The notes beneath the pieces were generated by a model. It saw nothing but the letters and a program-made list of their open reading frames with translations, made no database searches and was not told the origin of the DNA. The position numbers and the translations under genes were made by a program. Below are positions 19,001-25,142 of a stretch of DNA of 64,000 nucleotides, piece by piece (the stretch's first letter is position 1; each line of letters begins with the position of its first letter). This DNA comes from Acidobacteriota bacterium. GTDB lineage: Bacteria > Acidobacteriota > Blastocatellia > Pyrinomonadales > Pyrinomonadaceae. The stretch is from contig JADJBB010000025.1 in the NCBI GenBank assembly GCA_016703965.1, forward strand, positions 806,001 to 870,000, in the 5' to 3' direction.

Positions 19001-21149
19001 ATCCGCCATTGACCAGAGAAAAATTGCTTGTGGTCACGCCGTCTACTGGCGCGGCAAACTCGATCGTCCATGTGACGTCATTTAGATTTGTCGGGTTCGG
19101 ATGAGCCCGCGTCAGAGACACTACCGCCGTCGGTGTTGGCGTCGGAGTTGGTGTCGGCGCGGTGCCGGTTCCGTGGACGTAAAAATTGTATGGGTTCTCG
19201 TCCGCATCATCATTAGCGATCTCTACGCCCCATGTGAATTCACCGGCGGATATCGGGTCGAATGTGACGGTAAACGTCGTAGAGTTCCCTGGCGGGATGG
19301 GCGTCACTAGTGGCTGCGACACGGTGAACGAATTGGCTACGTTCGGGTTGTTGGCTTTGCCGGATTCCGGTCTTACGATAGAGACATCGGTGATCGAGAT
19401 CGGGCCGACGGCAAGATCGGCTGCTCCGTCGTTATGGATCGTAAAGGTGTGAGTAACAGAACCCGACGCAACATCAACGCTTCCAAATTCCGTATCATTG
19501 CCCACTACTGGCGAAAAACTTGGGTCAACGATCTCAACCCCAAGCCCTGTGACCCTTATTTCCGGAGTTGGGACCGGCGTTGGGGTCGGGGTTGGAGCAA
19601 CATCATCATTAGTTATTGTGCCTTGGCCCTGGCCGTCGGTCACGGTCGCACCGGTCACGTTTGTTACGTTTACAAAGAATGTCTCATTCGATTCGACAGT
19701 AGTATCGCCGTTGACCGTGACGTTAAACGTCGCCGAGGAATTCCCTGACGTGATCGTCTGGCCAGTCATTGAATTACTGACGTAATCATTGTCAGCCGTC
19801 GTTGCGGTATTATCAGCAGTCGCGATATCAAAAGTAACGCCGCTCGCTGGAGCTGGATAACTTAAGGAAACTGTGAATTGAAAAGTGCTTGTTCCGGAAT
19901 CAGTTTCCAGCTGGGTAACGTCATTGATGGACAGATTCGGCGGTAAAGAAGACGTTGCAAAGCCTTGCAAAGTCGGATTTACGGTCTTCGCTCCAACGTT
20001 TTCCGCGATGGCACAATAGAAGTACAAACCTCCGGGGGTAAGGCCCGTGATCGGCTCAGCCACTGCGACGTTCGCAGTGCCGGACCCGATCGATACACCG
20101 GCCGCCGGCACCTTTGTTCCAAATGTGTCGTCGCATACGCCCGGATTCGTGGATGAATATCTGAACCAAACCGTGGTGGCATTGCCGTTCGGATTGACCG
20201 TCGCGTTGAGCGTAGCGGTCGTGCCGGTAACCAGCGTTGCGGCATCAGTTGTAACTGACGGCAACGCCTTCGGAGTAATGCTGATGTCGTCGATCGCCAG
20301 TCCGTCGTCTGCGCCCGTCGCATTAACGTCATTCCACCTTATCCAGATCGTCGAGCCGTTCGGCAACAGTAGGTTAGTTATCGCACTGCTTTTGATCGTG
20401 CGGTTTGGTGACGTGTTACCGTCGAGAGCCCCGGCTGTTCCAGTCGTCACGGGCGCAACAAAATCGAGAATATCCAGATCAGTCCAGTTGCCCGTCGTCA
20501 GGCTGGTAGCATCGGTGCTGTATTGAAAGTCAAGCCTGTCTTCTCGGCCTGTAGCCCCAAGTCGCCATTGCTCGCCTGTGAAGGCTATCGCGAGCTGATT
20601 TACCGTACTGCCGGTATTGTTGGTCAAAGACGCCCCGATCGTGGAAATTAAAGTACCGCTTTGTAAACCACCGAATGCACGATCCGTTGCGGCTGCGGCA
20701 CCATAACTAAACGTATCGCCAGTGCTGCTGCCCCCAGTATCGACTGCATATTGCTCGTTGTCCCTAGCTCCGCCTCCAGATTCTGTCAGGTACCATCCAT
20801 TGATAGCGATCGCATTTGTTGTGCTTCCCGCTGTGTTCGATAGAGTATCGAAATTCTCGGTGTACGCGACCCCAAGTGTGGCGAGATCGATCGTACCGGC
20901 TTGAGGTGCATCAGTTGTCGGCGTCGGAACCGCACTTGGCTCAACTGGCGCAGTTTCGTCGCTTGTCGCAACAACGATAGGTTCTGCTATTCCGAAAATT
21001 TCGCTTACCGACTGGATAAACCCGAACCTCGGCGATGCACCTGCGGCTGAGGCGGTCAGGAGTGAACCGCTGGCGGCGGCGATGAGGCCTAAGACAACGA
21101 TGGCAGCAGACAGGAACGTACGCGGACGCTTGAACATAAGTTTGATCAC
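13083..21149 (-). CDS. Giant secreted multi-domain surface protein (Calx-beta, Ig-like, DUF2341, MBG, CarboxypepD-reg-like)
   Basis: 2688 residues. Signal peptide to about 36. Then, roughly in order: a lectin-like/anchor region, an FN3-like unit (about 290-390), Calx-beta (about 400-515), two copies of a choice-of-anchor/ASH-like unit (about 530-670 and 885-1020, both with NPY[NDF]F near the end), Ig-like units between them, a DUF2341 region (about 1055-1160), a long Asn/Gly/Thr-rich beta region, Ig_5-like repeats (about 1800-2000), three MBG-like repeats in tandem with YGAANP, a CNA-B-like unit, a cohesin-like unit and a C-terminal carboxypeptidase-regulatory-like fold (about 2605-2688). (PT)n linkers separate the units. 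It is a surface adhesin or matrix protein by architecture; ligand unknown. GTG 21149 or ATG 21137 could start it. A near-consensus promoter lies upstream. Confidence 0.88.
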   Translation of the reverse strand: MIKLMFKRPRTFLSAAIVVLGLIAAASGSLLTASAAGASPRFGFIQSVSEIFGIAEPIVVATSDETAPVEPSAVPTPTTDAPQAGTIDLATLGVAYTENFDTLSNTAGSTTNAIAINGWYLTESGGGARDNEQYAVDTGGSSTGDTFSYGAAAATDRAFGGLQSGTLISTIGASLTNNTGSTVNQLAIAFTGEQWRLGATGREDRLDFQYSTDATSLTTGNWTDLDILDFVAPVTTGTAGALDGNTSPNRTIKSSAITNLLLPNGSTIWIRWNDVNATGADDGLAIDDISITPKALPSVTTDAATLVTGTTATLNATVNPNGNATTVWFRYSSTNPGVCDDTFGTKVPAAGVSIGSGTANVAVAEPITGLTPGGLYFYCAIAENVGAKTVNPTLQGFATSSLPPNLSINDVTQLETDSGTSTFQFTVSLSYPAPASGVTFDIATADNTATTADNDYVSNSMTGQTITSGNSSATFNVTVNGDTTVESNETFFVNVTNVTGATVTDGQGQGTITNDDVAPTPTPTPVPTPEIRVTGLGVEIVDPSFSPVVGNDTEFGSVDVASGSVTHTFTIHNDGAADLAVGPISITDVSIVRPESGKANNPNVANSFTVSQPLVTPIPPGNSTTFTVTFDPISAGEFTWGVEIANDDADENPYNFYVHGTGTAPTPTPTPTPTAVVSLTRAHPNPTNLNDVTWTIEFAAPVDGVTTSNFSLVNGGLTGPSITSVAPQAGPPSVRWNISVNTGSGDGTLGLNLANETGLTPGISTILPFVGEVYTIDKTLPVTPIITGSTPTSPSSNASPTINGTAEADSTVNLYTSSDCTTGILNGAFATGGNFAIPVTVPTNATTNIYASSIDGAGNSSACSAAFPYTHADAPTPTPTPTLPEMDVTGLGIPIADGDTTPAVADDTDFGTVDPLSGMVTHTFTITNSGSSNLTLGAISISPVMVMEPTIDADALRTLGTLSDFTLTTPPTSPVLPGTSTTFNVTYDPSTAAPSFATVSIVNDDPEENPYDFMIQGNTAVVVPTPTPTATPTVTPTPVPTPTPVPGPCDVPPAGWSYSNQFVVNENSGAAVNDYQLRLEIDTQSLIAAGRIDPTGKDIRFGYNSGATLLNYWIESGLNTATTVVWVKVDSLSASGMKTIYMYYGNPAATAVSAVAGTFNGPISSTDQVASGGAGGVSNSQRGFRFSPNEDILVTSFGKREPTGTTRYVTLFNYATQVKLDQIQVSGPAATYSYAPIASPRWLTQGTQYLLELYQGAGDGYYFGTSSQINSHLTYYDMKYCNGCTQDTFPTNSLSNYHYGYPDLQFYTKTNMANPPTYSSTGPFSCAVPNPLVTGTNGDDILIIYATGPDAGTYSLNGGPLIPLVGTLSFTFDGLIGNDTLIINNPMGALFAPPGGIDFNGGGQSGDNMQMFGGGGPGFNETYFVGTTMPPIGGGPSNNGDGLVRFTGPNPVDIRFTGLAPVIDTVAVASLTVNSTDAANVIGLTDGAVAPRLKVAVDAFEPIEFDNKGTLTINAGDGVVGGDAADNITVDFANVPAAITAFTINTDEGSDVVNVQAKAGPTFTINGNSGINTVNVGKAGTMDGVLGGQLLFFGTPLAFTDILNFNDAADVSTNTYTVTNNSFFRTGSSGVGWTANIGQVTLNAGSGGDTINVIAVFLNTLTTINAGGGADTVNVGNAGSLDLLAGPLTIAGQAGTVDSININDQDDTTANSYNTTATTISRTGTGLITFDSSTEAIGINAGTNNDTFNVVPLANTPISVNGGNPVLPTLPGDTLNVNFAGTTGVVFTPGVPGAGGLTFANRSPVTYVSIETPPVATTTTTLTSSANPSKFGQSVVFTATVATTPAGGVPTGTVQFFDNGSMIGSAQVVGGTASISLNTLALGNHPITANYVSNSPVFSNSNATLTGNPQVVNQASTATTVQTLINAPNYGSTLTATATITAVAPGSGTPQGTVNFNDGGNPIAGCQNVAVTALGSAVCTTNQLPAGVGKVIQAVYSGNANFNGSNGSTTQTIGKAPLNVAASSAAVTYGDAAPAITAAITGFVLGETTANLTTQPTCSTTYVQGSPVSGSQYPATCTGAVSNNYSFNYIGGNVTVNKKGLTVTADNKSRAYGAANPTLTATFTGFVLGQNLGTSDVTGSPLLSTMATPSSPVAGSPYAITAALGTLASGNYAFTSFVNGTLTITQSQLTVTANDQTRVYGAANPALTFQITGFQNGETLGTSGVTGTPNISTSATSTSGPGAYPITAAQGTLAAPNYTFATANGTLTVTQAATTTTITNASALGSSTVVGQNYPVNWTTSPVAPGAGTPTGNVTVSDGTGNTCTAAVAAGTCSLASTLGAKTITATYAGDANFGGSTSQAVQHNVVIGLTGNVKQFIAFGTNVNLAGVTMTLLNTQTQQATTTTTDAGGNYSFGVTQTGGSYTITPSGLGKAFEATSRTYTNVAGNITGGDFIAYDVPGPNAIPRTARVVSQIATQGQPVTVPVLMTTTGVETKVAFTVEYPVTALGIPTVTCGTGAVNCTLAVNNSLQGKVGITITPTAALPAGTRELVKITFPTFQSPATSAQIRFGDFPTQRDVRNSENNPLPMLYWTDGLVSFTGGTLLDGATISGRVTTAAGQGLRNATVTIIDTAGTRRTTVTSSFGAYQFEGLETGRDYLLTVTSKRYRFATRIVSLMDNMSDVHLIGLE

Positions 21150-21246
21150 TCCAAACGGATGAACCGAACACTTAAAGCGAAACTGTTTTCACAGTCTGGT
21201 GGGCCGCTTGAACGGTAAACCCTTATTTTATCTAAGATTAATCGTA

Positions 21247-21274
21247 ATTATAGGCTTATCCAACAGGTTGTCAA
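21247..21274 (-). promoter_or_regulatory. Near-consensus sigma70 promoter of the giant surface protein
   Basis: On the minus strand TTGACA (21274-21269) is separated by 16 bases from TATAAT (21252-21247). This predicts an mRNA leader of about 90 bases before the start at 21149. Both hexamers are perfect, which suggests strong constitutive expression. Confidence 0.8.
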
Positions 21275-21409
21275 GCGTCACCAAAGTCCTCGTTAACCAG
21301 TGGTTAACACCATACGTTTAGGCGGTTTAGCGGTATCGTTCCGGCTGCCGGCGATTTGTGATCTCCCGACGGCGGGGTAGCACGAAAGTTGAGCATTCTG
21401 TGCAAAAGA

Positions 21410-21479
21410 TATCAATTTACGCAAAGTGTGTTTTTGTGTGCATAACCTATCAATGTACGCACAATGGCATATCAATTCG
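21410..21479. repeat. Iteron-like direct repeats upstream of the terminase gene
   Basis: TATCAATTTACGCA at 21410, TATCAATGTACGCA at 21448 and a shortened TATCAATTCG at 21470 lie in the same direction, just before the terminase start at 21516. They may be protein-binding sites. The rest of the 21150-21515 gap holds the giant-gene promoter and otherwise nothing I recognise. Confidence 0.45.
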
Positions 21480-21515
21480 GGGTAGTTTTCGGCTAGCGTG
21501 GAATGTTAGAAAACT

Positions 21516-24071
21516 ATGCCGTACAACGATCCATTCATCCTCGAAAAACAAAAAGACTGTCTCAAACTCTACCTAGAACACAACGGCTCAGACCACGACC
21601 TGATCGAGCTCGAAATGCGCCGCCTCGGCTGGGAAACCTTCTCCCGCCGCATCCTCTACAACCGCAACCAGCGCGGCAAACACGTCAAAGGCTGGATCGA
21701 CGCCCTCGGCTGGAAGCAGCTCCTGGTGGAGCGGTTTCTGGAAATGGGATATGAACGCGTCGAGTCAGAACCGCTTACCTCCCGGTCAGAACCGCCTGCG
21801 TCAGCGGGCGGAACGAAGATGAACCGCGAACTAGCCGGTTTTCACCTACCAACAAAGCGATCAGACAAAGGTCGCGACACGACACGATCGCCATTGAACC
21901 CTGGCGCCCTTCCGCCCGCTTACGCAGGCGGTTCTGACTCGGAAGCCGGGGCAAAAGACACTGGTGCATTCCATGCCTGGCTCAAACACGTCACGCCAAA
22001 TTACGATTGGGATGCTAAACACCACAAGTACATCTGCGAGCAGCTCGCGAAAGTCGATTCGGGTGAGATCACGCGGCTGATGATCAACGTTCCGCCGCGT
22101 CACGGCAAGAGCGAACTCGTCACCGTCCGCTACGCTGCCTGGACGCTTAAGAATGACCCATCCAAAAACGTCATCATCGGCAGCTACGGCCAATCGCTCG
22201 CAAATCGATTCTCGCGAAAGATAAAACGCGTTCTGGGTGATGACTGGGTATTAAGAAAAACTTCCGACTCGGCAAACTCCCCTCCTTACCAAGGAGGGGT
22301 GGCAGCCGCTTCGGCTGACGGGGTGGTTCTTGGCCAAGGAATTGAGCCATGCCAATTTATGGAGAACAACGCAACCGTCACCTTTACCGCGTCTTCTTCT
22401 TTCATAACATCCGGATGTAAAGCCGGCTCGACCGATACCAGCCGTCGTCATGCCGGAGGAACCGTTGTTGCAGGCGAGGGCTCCTGCGTTCCAGTCGGCG
22501 GCGGCGAGCAGGATGCTCGCCCTCCAGTCGAGGAGTGTCCGTTCCCGTTCGTCACTTCCCGGCCGAAAAACACCGAGGCGGAATGGGAAACCTCAAAGGG
22601 CGGCGGCCTTCGCGCGGTCGGCGTCGGAGCCGGAGTCACGGGCTTTGGTGCGGATCTGATCATAATCGACGACCCCGTAAAAAGCCGTGCCGAGGCAGAA
22701 TCACGAGCGCACCGCGAAGCAGTCTGGGATTGGTTCAACGACGACCTCTACACCCGCCTCGAACCTATCCAAACCCGCTGGCACGAAGACGACCTCGCCG
22801 GCAGACTGCTGAGACAAATGAACGAAGGCGAAGGCGAAGAATGGACGGTCGTGAATCTACCCGCTATCGCCTTGGGGATCGGGTCAGAACCGGGAGCGGT
22901 AGCGACTGGGCTCCGAAACTCCCCGCCTTACGTTGATTCGAGTATAACCTTACCTCGCTCCGCAAATTCGAACACATCGAACTCCGACGAGTTAGCGGAT
23001 CCTCTTCCAGAGAACCACCCCGTCATCAGCCCAAAGCGGCTGATGCCACCCCTCCTTCGTAAGGAGGGGAGTTTCGAAGATGCTGCTTCACAGCTATATA
23101 AGCCTAAGGTTATTGGATTCCCACGTCTCTATTCGCGCCTCAACGACTGGAGCGCAAGCGTCCCGCTTGCCAACACCGGTTCCTCCGGTGTGGCGGCGCC
23201 GGGGCGCGAAAATGCTGAAGCGGAGCATTCAAGCCGGTCTTTGAAGGCAACGTCGGAGAGTGCTCTCGGGTTGAATTATGGTTATCGTCATCACGCCGGA
23301 GGAACCGGCGTTGGCATGCAGGATGCTTGCGCTCCAGTCCTTCACGCCGGAGGAACCGGCGTTGGCAAGCAGGATGCTTGCGTTCCAGTCGATCAGGTCG
23401 ACCGGAAGCCCGGCGAATCGCTTTGGCCGAAGCGATTTCCGCTGGAAAAGCTTGAGCAGCGGCGCAAACAGATCGGTACGTATTCGTTCTCATCGCTTTA
23501 TCAGCAGCGGCCGATTCCGGCAGAGGGCGGGATGTTCAAGCGGGAGTGGTTCGGACGCATCATCTCGGCACTGCCGCCGGGTTTGCGGTGGATACGCGGC
23601 TACGATCTGGGCGTGACGGCGACGGAAAATTCTGATTACACCGCGAGCTTCCGCGTGGCTTTTGATCGCGAAGAGAATATGTACATCGACGGCGGCTTTC
23701 GGCGGCGAATGGAATTTCCGGAGCAGCGGCGTTATCTCCTCGCTCGGCTCGAGGCTGAGGCGAACACCGAACACTGCGTCGAGTCAACGCACAACGGTGA
23801 GGCACTTGTGCAGGCGATCAAAAAAGACCGGCCCGGCCGATTCCATCTCGTCCGGACGCTCAAAGTTAAAGACCCCAAGACAGCTCGGGCACTCGAATGG
23901 ATCAACATCGCCGAACAGGGGCGTCTTTTCCTGATCCGCGGCGCCTGGAATGAGGAATTCATCGACGAATGCTGCTCGTTTCCGCTAGGGACACACGACG
24001 ACCAGGTGGACGCAGTTTCGCTCGCCGTTAAGGCACGGCGATGCTCGAACAGCAAGTTACACAGATTTTAG
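21516..24071 (+). CDS. Orphan phage terminase large subunit (TerL) expanded by in-frame palindromic repeats
   Basis: 851 residues, against about 450-550 for TerL. The recognisable core is split in four: an N-terminal helical part (1-78), ATPase part 1 (151-247, Walker A VPPRHGKS at 192-199), ATPase part 2 (352-453, Walker B ADLIIIDD at 379-386, TRWHEDD at 420-426), and the C-terminal RNase H-like nuclease (630-851, Asp in YDLGVT near 697, CVEST, HDDQVD near the end). Three inserts, 79-150, 248-351 and 454-629, total about 350 residues and are built from repeat families A, B and C plus a fragment D (listed separately). No stop or frameshift results. Between RLEP and IQTRWH a short stretch usual in the family seems missing. 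No portal, capsid or integrase lies nearby, so it is a lone remnant or domesticated gene. Confidence 0.8.
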   Translation: MPYNDPFILEKQKDCLKLYLEHNGSDHDLIELEMRRLGWETFSRRILYNRNQRGKHVKGWIDALGWKQLLVERFLEMGYERVESEPLTSRSEPPASAGGTKMNRELAGFHLPTKRSDKGRDTTRSPLNPGALPPAYAGGSDSEAGAKDTGAFHAWLKHVTPNYDWDAKHHKYICEQLAKVDSGEITRLMINVPPRHGKSELVTVRYAAWTLKNDPSKNVIIGSYGQSLANRFSRKIKRVLGDDWVLRKTSDSANSPPYQGGVAAASADGVVLGQGIEPCQFMENNATVTFTASSSFITSGCKAGSTDTSRRHAGGTVVAGEGSCVPVGGGEQDARPPVEECPFPFVTSRPKNTEAEWETSKGGGLRAVGVGAGVTGFGADLIIIDDPVKSRAEAESRAHREAVWDWFNDDLYTRLEPIQTRWHEDDLAGRLLRQMNEGEGEEWTVVNLPAIALGIGSEPGAVATGLRNSPPYVDSSITLPRSANSNTSNSDELADPLPENHPVISPKRLMPPLLRKEGSFEDAASQLYKPKVIGFPRLYSRLNDWSASVPLANTGSSGVAAPGRENAEAEHSSRSLKATSESALGLNYGYRHHAGGTGVGMQDACAPVLHAGGTGVGKQDACVPVDQVDRKPGESLWPKRFPLEKLEQRRKQIGTYSFSSLYQQRPIPAEGGMFKREWFGRIISALPPGLRWIRGYDLGVTATENSDYTASFRVAFDREENMYIDGGFRRRMEFPEQRRYLLARLEAEANTEHCVESTHNGEALVQAIKKDRPGRFHLVRTLKVKDPKTARALEWINIAEQGRLFLIRGAWNEEFIDECCSFPLGTHDDQVDAVSLAVKARRCSNSKLHRF
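21785..21812 (+). repeat. Palindromic element A, copy 1 (in terminase)
   Basis: 28 bases, core GAACCGCCTGCG...GCGGGCGGA, forming an imperfect CCGCC/GGCGG hairpin. Read in frame as SEPPASAGGT. It differs from the reverse complement of copy 2 at one base. A partial GTCAGAACCGC lies 20 bases upstream (from 21764). Confidence 0.8.
21911..21938 (-). repeat. Palindromic element A, copy 2 (inverted, in terminase)
   Basis: Reverse orientation of element A, read in frame as PPAYAGGSD. Together with copy 1 it brackets about 100 bases, so the insert has inverted-repeat ends. Confidence 0.8.
22275..22330 (+). repeat. Two-hairpin element B, copy 1 (in terminase)
   Basis: 56 bases: hairpin 1 is CCCCTCCTT/AAGGAGGGG, hairpin 2 a shortened CAGCCGC..GGCTG, and the end is ACGGGGTGGTTCT. 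Read as SPPYQGG... in the terminase frame. Confidence 0.8.
22449..22529 (+). repeat. Element C, copy 1 plus a truncated second unit (in terminase)
   Basis: Unit 22449-22496 runs from GCCGGAGGAACCG to CTGCGTTCCAGTC; a shorter unit with GCGAGCAGGATGCTCGC and CTCCAGTC follows at 22503-22529. Read as HAGGTVV... and EQDARPPVE in frame. Confidence 0.7.
22881..22910 (+). repeat. Element D (GGGTCAGAACCGGGAGCGGT type) in terminase
   Basis: Shares GTCAGAACCG with element A but continues GGAGCGGTAGCGACTGGG. Directly after it, 22917-22931 matches the first bases of element B (AACTCCCC.CCTTACG), so it may be a composite insertion. Confidence 0.5.
23011..23073 (-). repeat. Two-hairpin element B, copy 2 (inverted, in terminase)
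   Basis: 63 bases. Its reverse complement has CCCCTCCTTACGAAGGAGGG and the fuller second hairpin CATCAGCC/GGGCTGATG, ending like copy 1. Read in frame from the other strand as ENHPVISPKRLMPPLLRKEG, so B is open in both orientations. Confidence 0.8.
23145..23193 (-). repeat. Element C, copy 2 (inverted, in terminase)
   Basis: Reverse complement runs from CACCGGAGGAACCGG through GTTGGCAAGC to GCTTGCGCTCCAGTC, the C consensus. Read as DWSASVPLANTGSSGV in frame. Confidence 0.8.
23292..23390 (+). repeat. Element C, copies 3 and 4 in direct tandem (in terminase)
   Basis: Units at 23292-23339 and 23343-23390, 51 bases apart from start to start and nearly identical (GGAGGAACCGGCGTTGGCA, then CAGGATGCTTGCG, then TCCAGTC). 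Read as HAGGTGVGMQDACAPV and HAGGTGVGKQDACVPV. The 51-base period keeps the frame. Confidence 0.85.
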
Positions 24072-24257
24072 GCCCGCTGCCCGCCGAGGGTAATAGCCGC
24101 AAGAATAATGGCGACGAGAAAAACAACGACGAGACGAAAAATGCGCGAAGATTCGAACATATACAAATACGCCCGGCAGCAATACCGCCTTTCCCAACCG
24201 GATGAAATTACTAGATGTGGCGATTATAGACGGAAGAAGAAGAATGTCAAGAAAAAA

Positions 24258-24292
24258 GACCGGAGCGCAAGCGGAACGCTCGCACCCCGGTC
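24258..24292 (-). repeat. Element C-like palindrome outside a gene
   Basis: GACCGGAGCGCAAGCG...CGCACCCCGGTC: ends are inverted repeats and the first part matches inverted element C. It lies in the spacer between the terminase and the next gene, where a terminator would be expected. Confidence 0.55.
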
Positions 24293-24363
24293 AAATGTTG
24301 ACTTTGTTATCAGTTCGGAGTAAAACCGTGATAAGTATTTCGCCCCTCCAAAACCTAATAGCT

Positions 24364-25122
24364 ATGAAGACGCTGATCTCATTGCTAATCCTGCTGGCCT
24401 CGCTGTCTGCCGCCTACGGCCAGCGGACGGGCAAGCTCGTTTTCTGGAGCGGCGATCCGGGCTGCGGGCAAAAGAGCCGATCGATCACACCTGATGACAA
24501 ATTCCTCTGCGGCACCGTTCAGACAGAACGCGGCCCGGTGAGCACCATCACGCATAATGGCGTTACGCTCTCCGTCGCTTTCCTTGAAGATAGCAAATAC
24601 AACATCGTCGGCGCCGGGATCACGAATGATACAGCAGAACCACTATTTTTCGATGCCGATATGTGGGGCGCAGCCCATTTCAAGAAAAAGGAAGATCTTC
24701 AGTCGCGGAAAAAGCCCGTTTTGGCCGAAACTTCGATCCCGACCCGCGACATTCTGCGTCAAATGGCAACCGGGGTGCGCCAGGAAAGCTCGCTTGATAC
24801 ATTCATTGCCGACGGCCAAAAGGTCAATGAAACCAAGGAAATTCGCCGTCAGGACGGCACCCGTTACAAGGTAGATGTGATCGTTCCCGACAAGCAAACC
24901 CAGGAGGCAGTAGCCCGCCAGAACGCCGCCCGCTCAGAAATGGTCATGAGCGAACAACGCCGCATCCGCGAAACAGCCCTGACCGCAAAATCAGTGCAGC
25001 CCGGGCAATCAATTAAAGGATTGGTCTATTTCCGGCGGTTAAAGAATGTCGAGTTTGTAGTATTTTCGTTAAGCCTGGACGGGACAACATATGTATTTCA
25101 GCTGCCGAGGGTGAAGAAATGA
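24364..25122 (+). CDS. Exported protein of unknown function
   Basis: 252 residues from the ATG at 24364; a longer frame opens at 24202 but its extra 54 residues read through a repeat element and lack conservation signs. A signal peptide (about 1-19, ending SAAYGQ) is followed by a beta-rich region, then a charged helical stretch with many Gln/Arg (about 160-215) and a C-terminal strand pair (GLVYFRRL, FVVFSLSLDGTTYVFQL). Family not recognised; the C-terminal part resembles small domains that complete a beta sandwich. Convergent with the lytic transglycosylase, 20 bases apart. Confidence 0.65.
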   Translation: MKTLISLLILLASLSAAYGQRTGKLVFWSGDPGCGQKSRSITPDDKFLCGTVQTERGPVSTITHNGVTLSVAFLEDSKYNIVGAGITNDTAEPLFFDADMWGAAHFKKKEDLQSRKKPVLAETSIPTRDILRQMATGVRQESSLDTFIADGQKVNETKEIRRQDGTRYKVDVIVPDKQTQEAVARQNAARSEMVMSEQRRIRETALTAKSVQPGQSIKGLVYFRRLKNVEFVVFSLSLDGTTYVFQLPRVKK

Positions 25123-25142
25123 GGTCGGTAAAAAATAACCTT

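Noticed and set aside
21785..23390. CRISPR array in the terminase region
   Set aside because: Repeats differ in family, orientation and spacing; only two tandem C units exist and there are no unique spacers or cas genes.
24108..24323. 71-codon basic frame starting MATRKTTTRRKMRED
   Set aside because: Crosses the C-like repeat and lacks a good ribosome site; perhaps a decayed end of the terminase region, not a supported gene.
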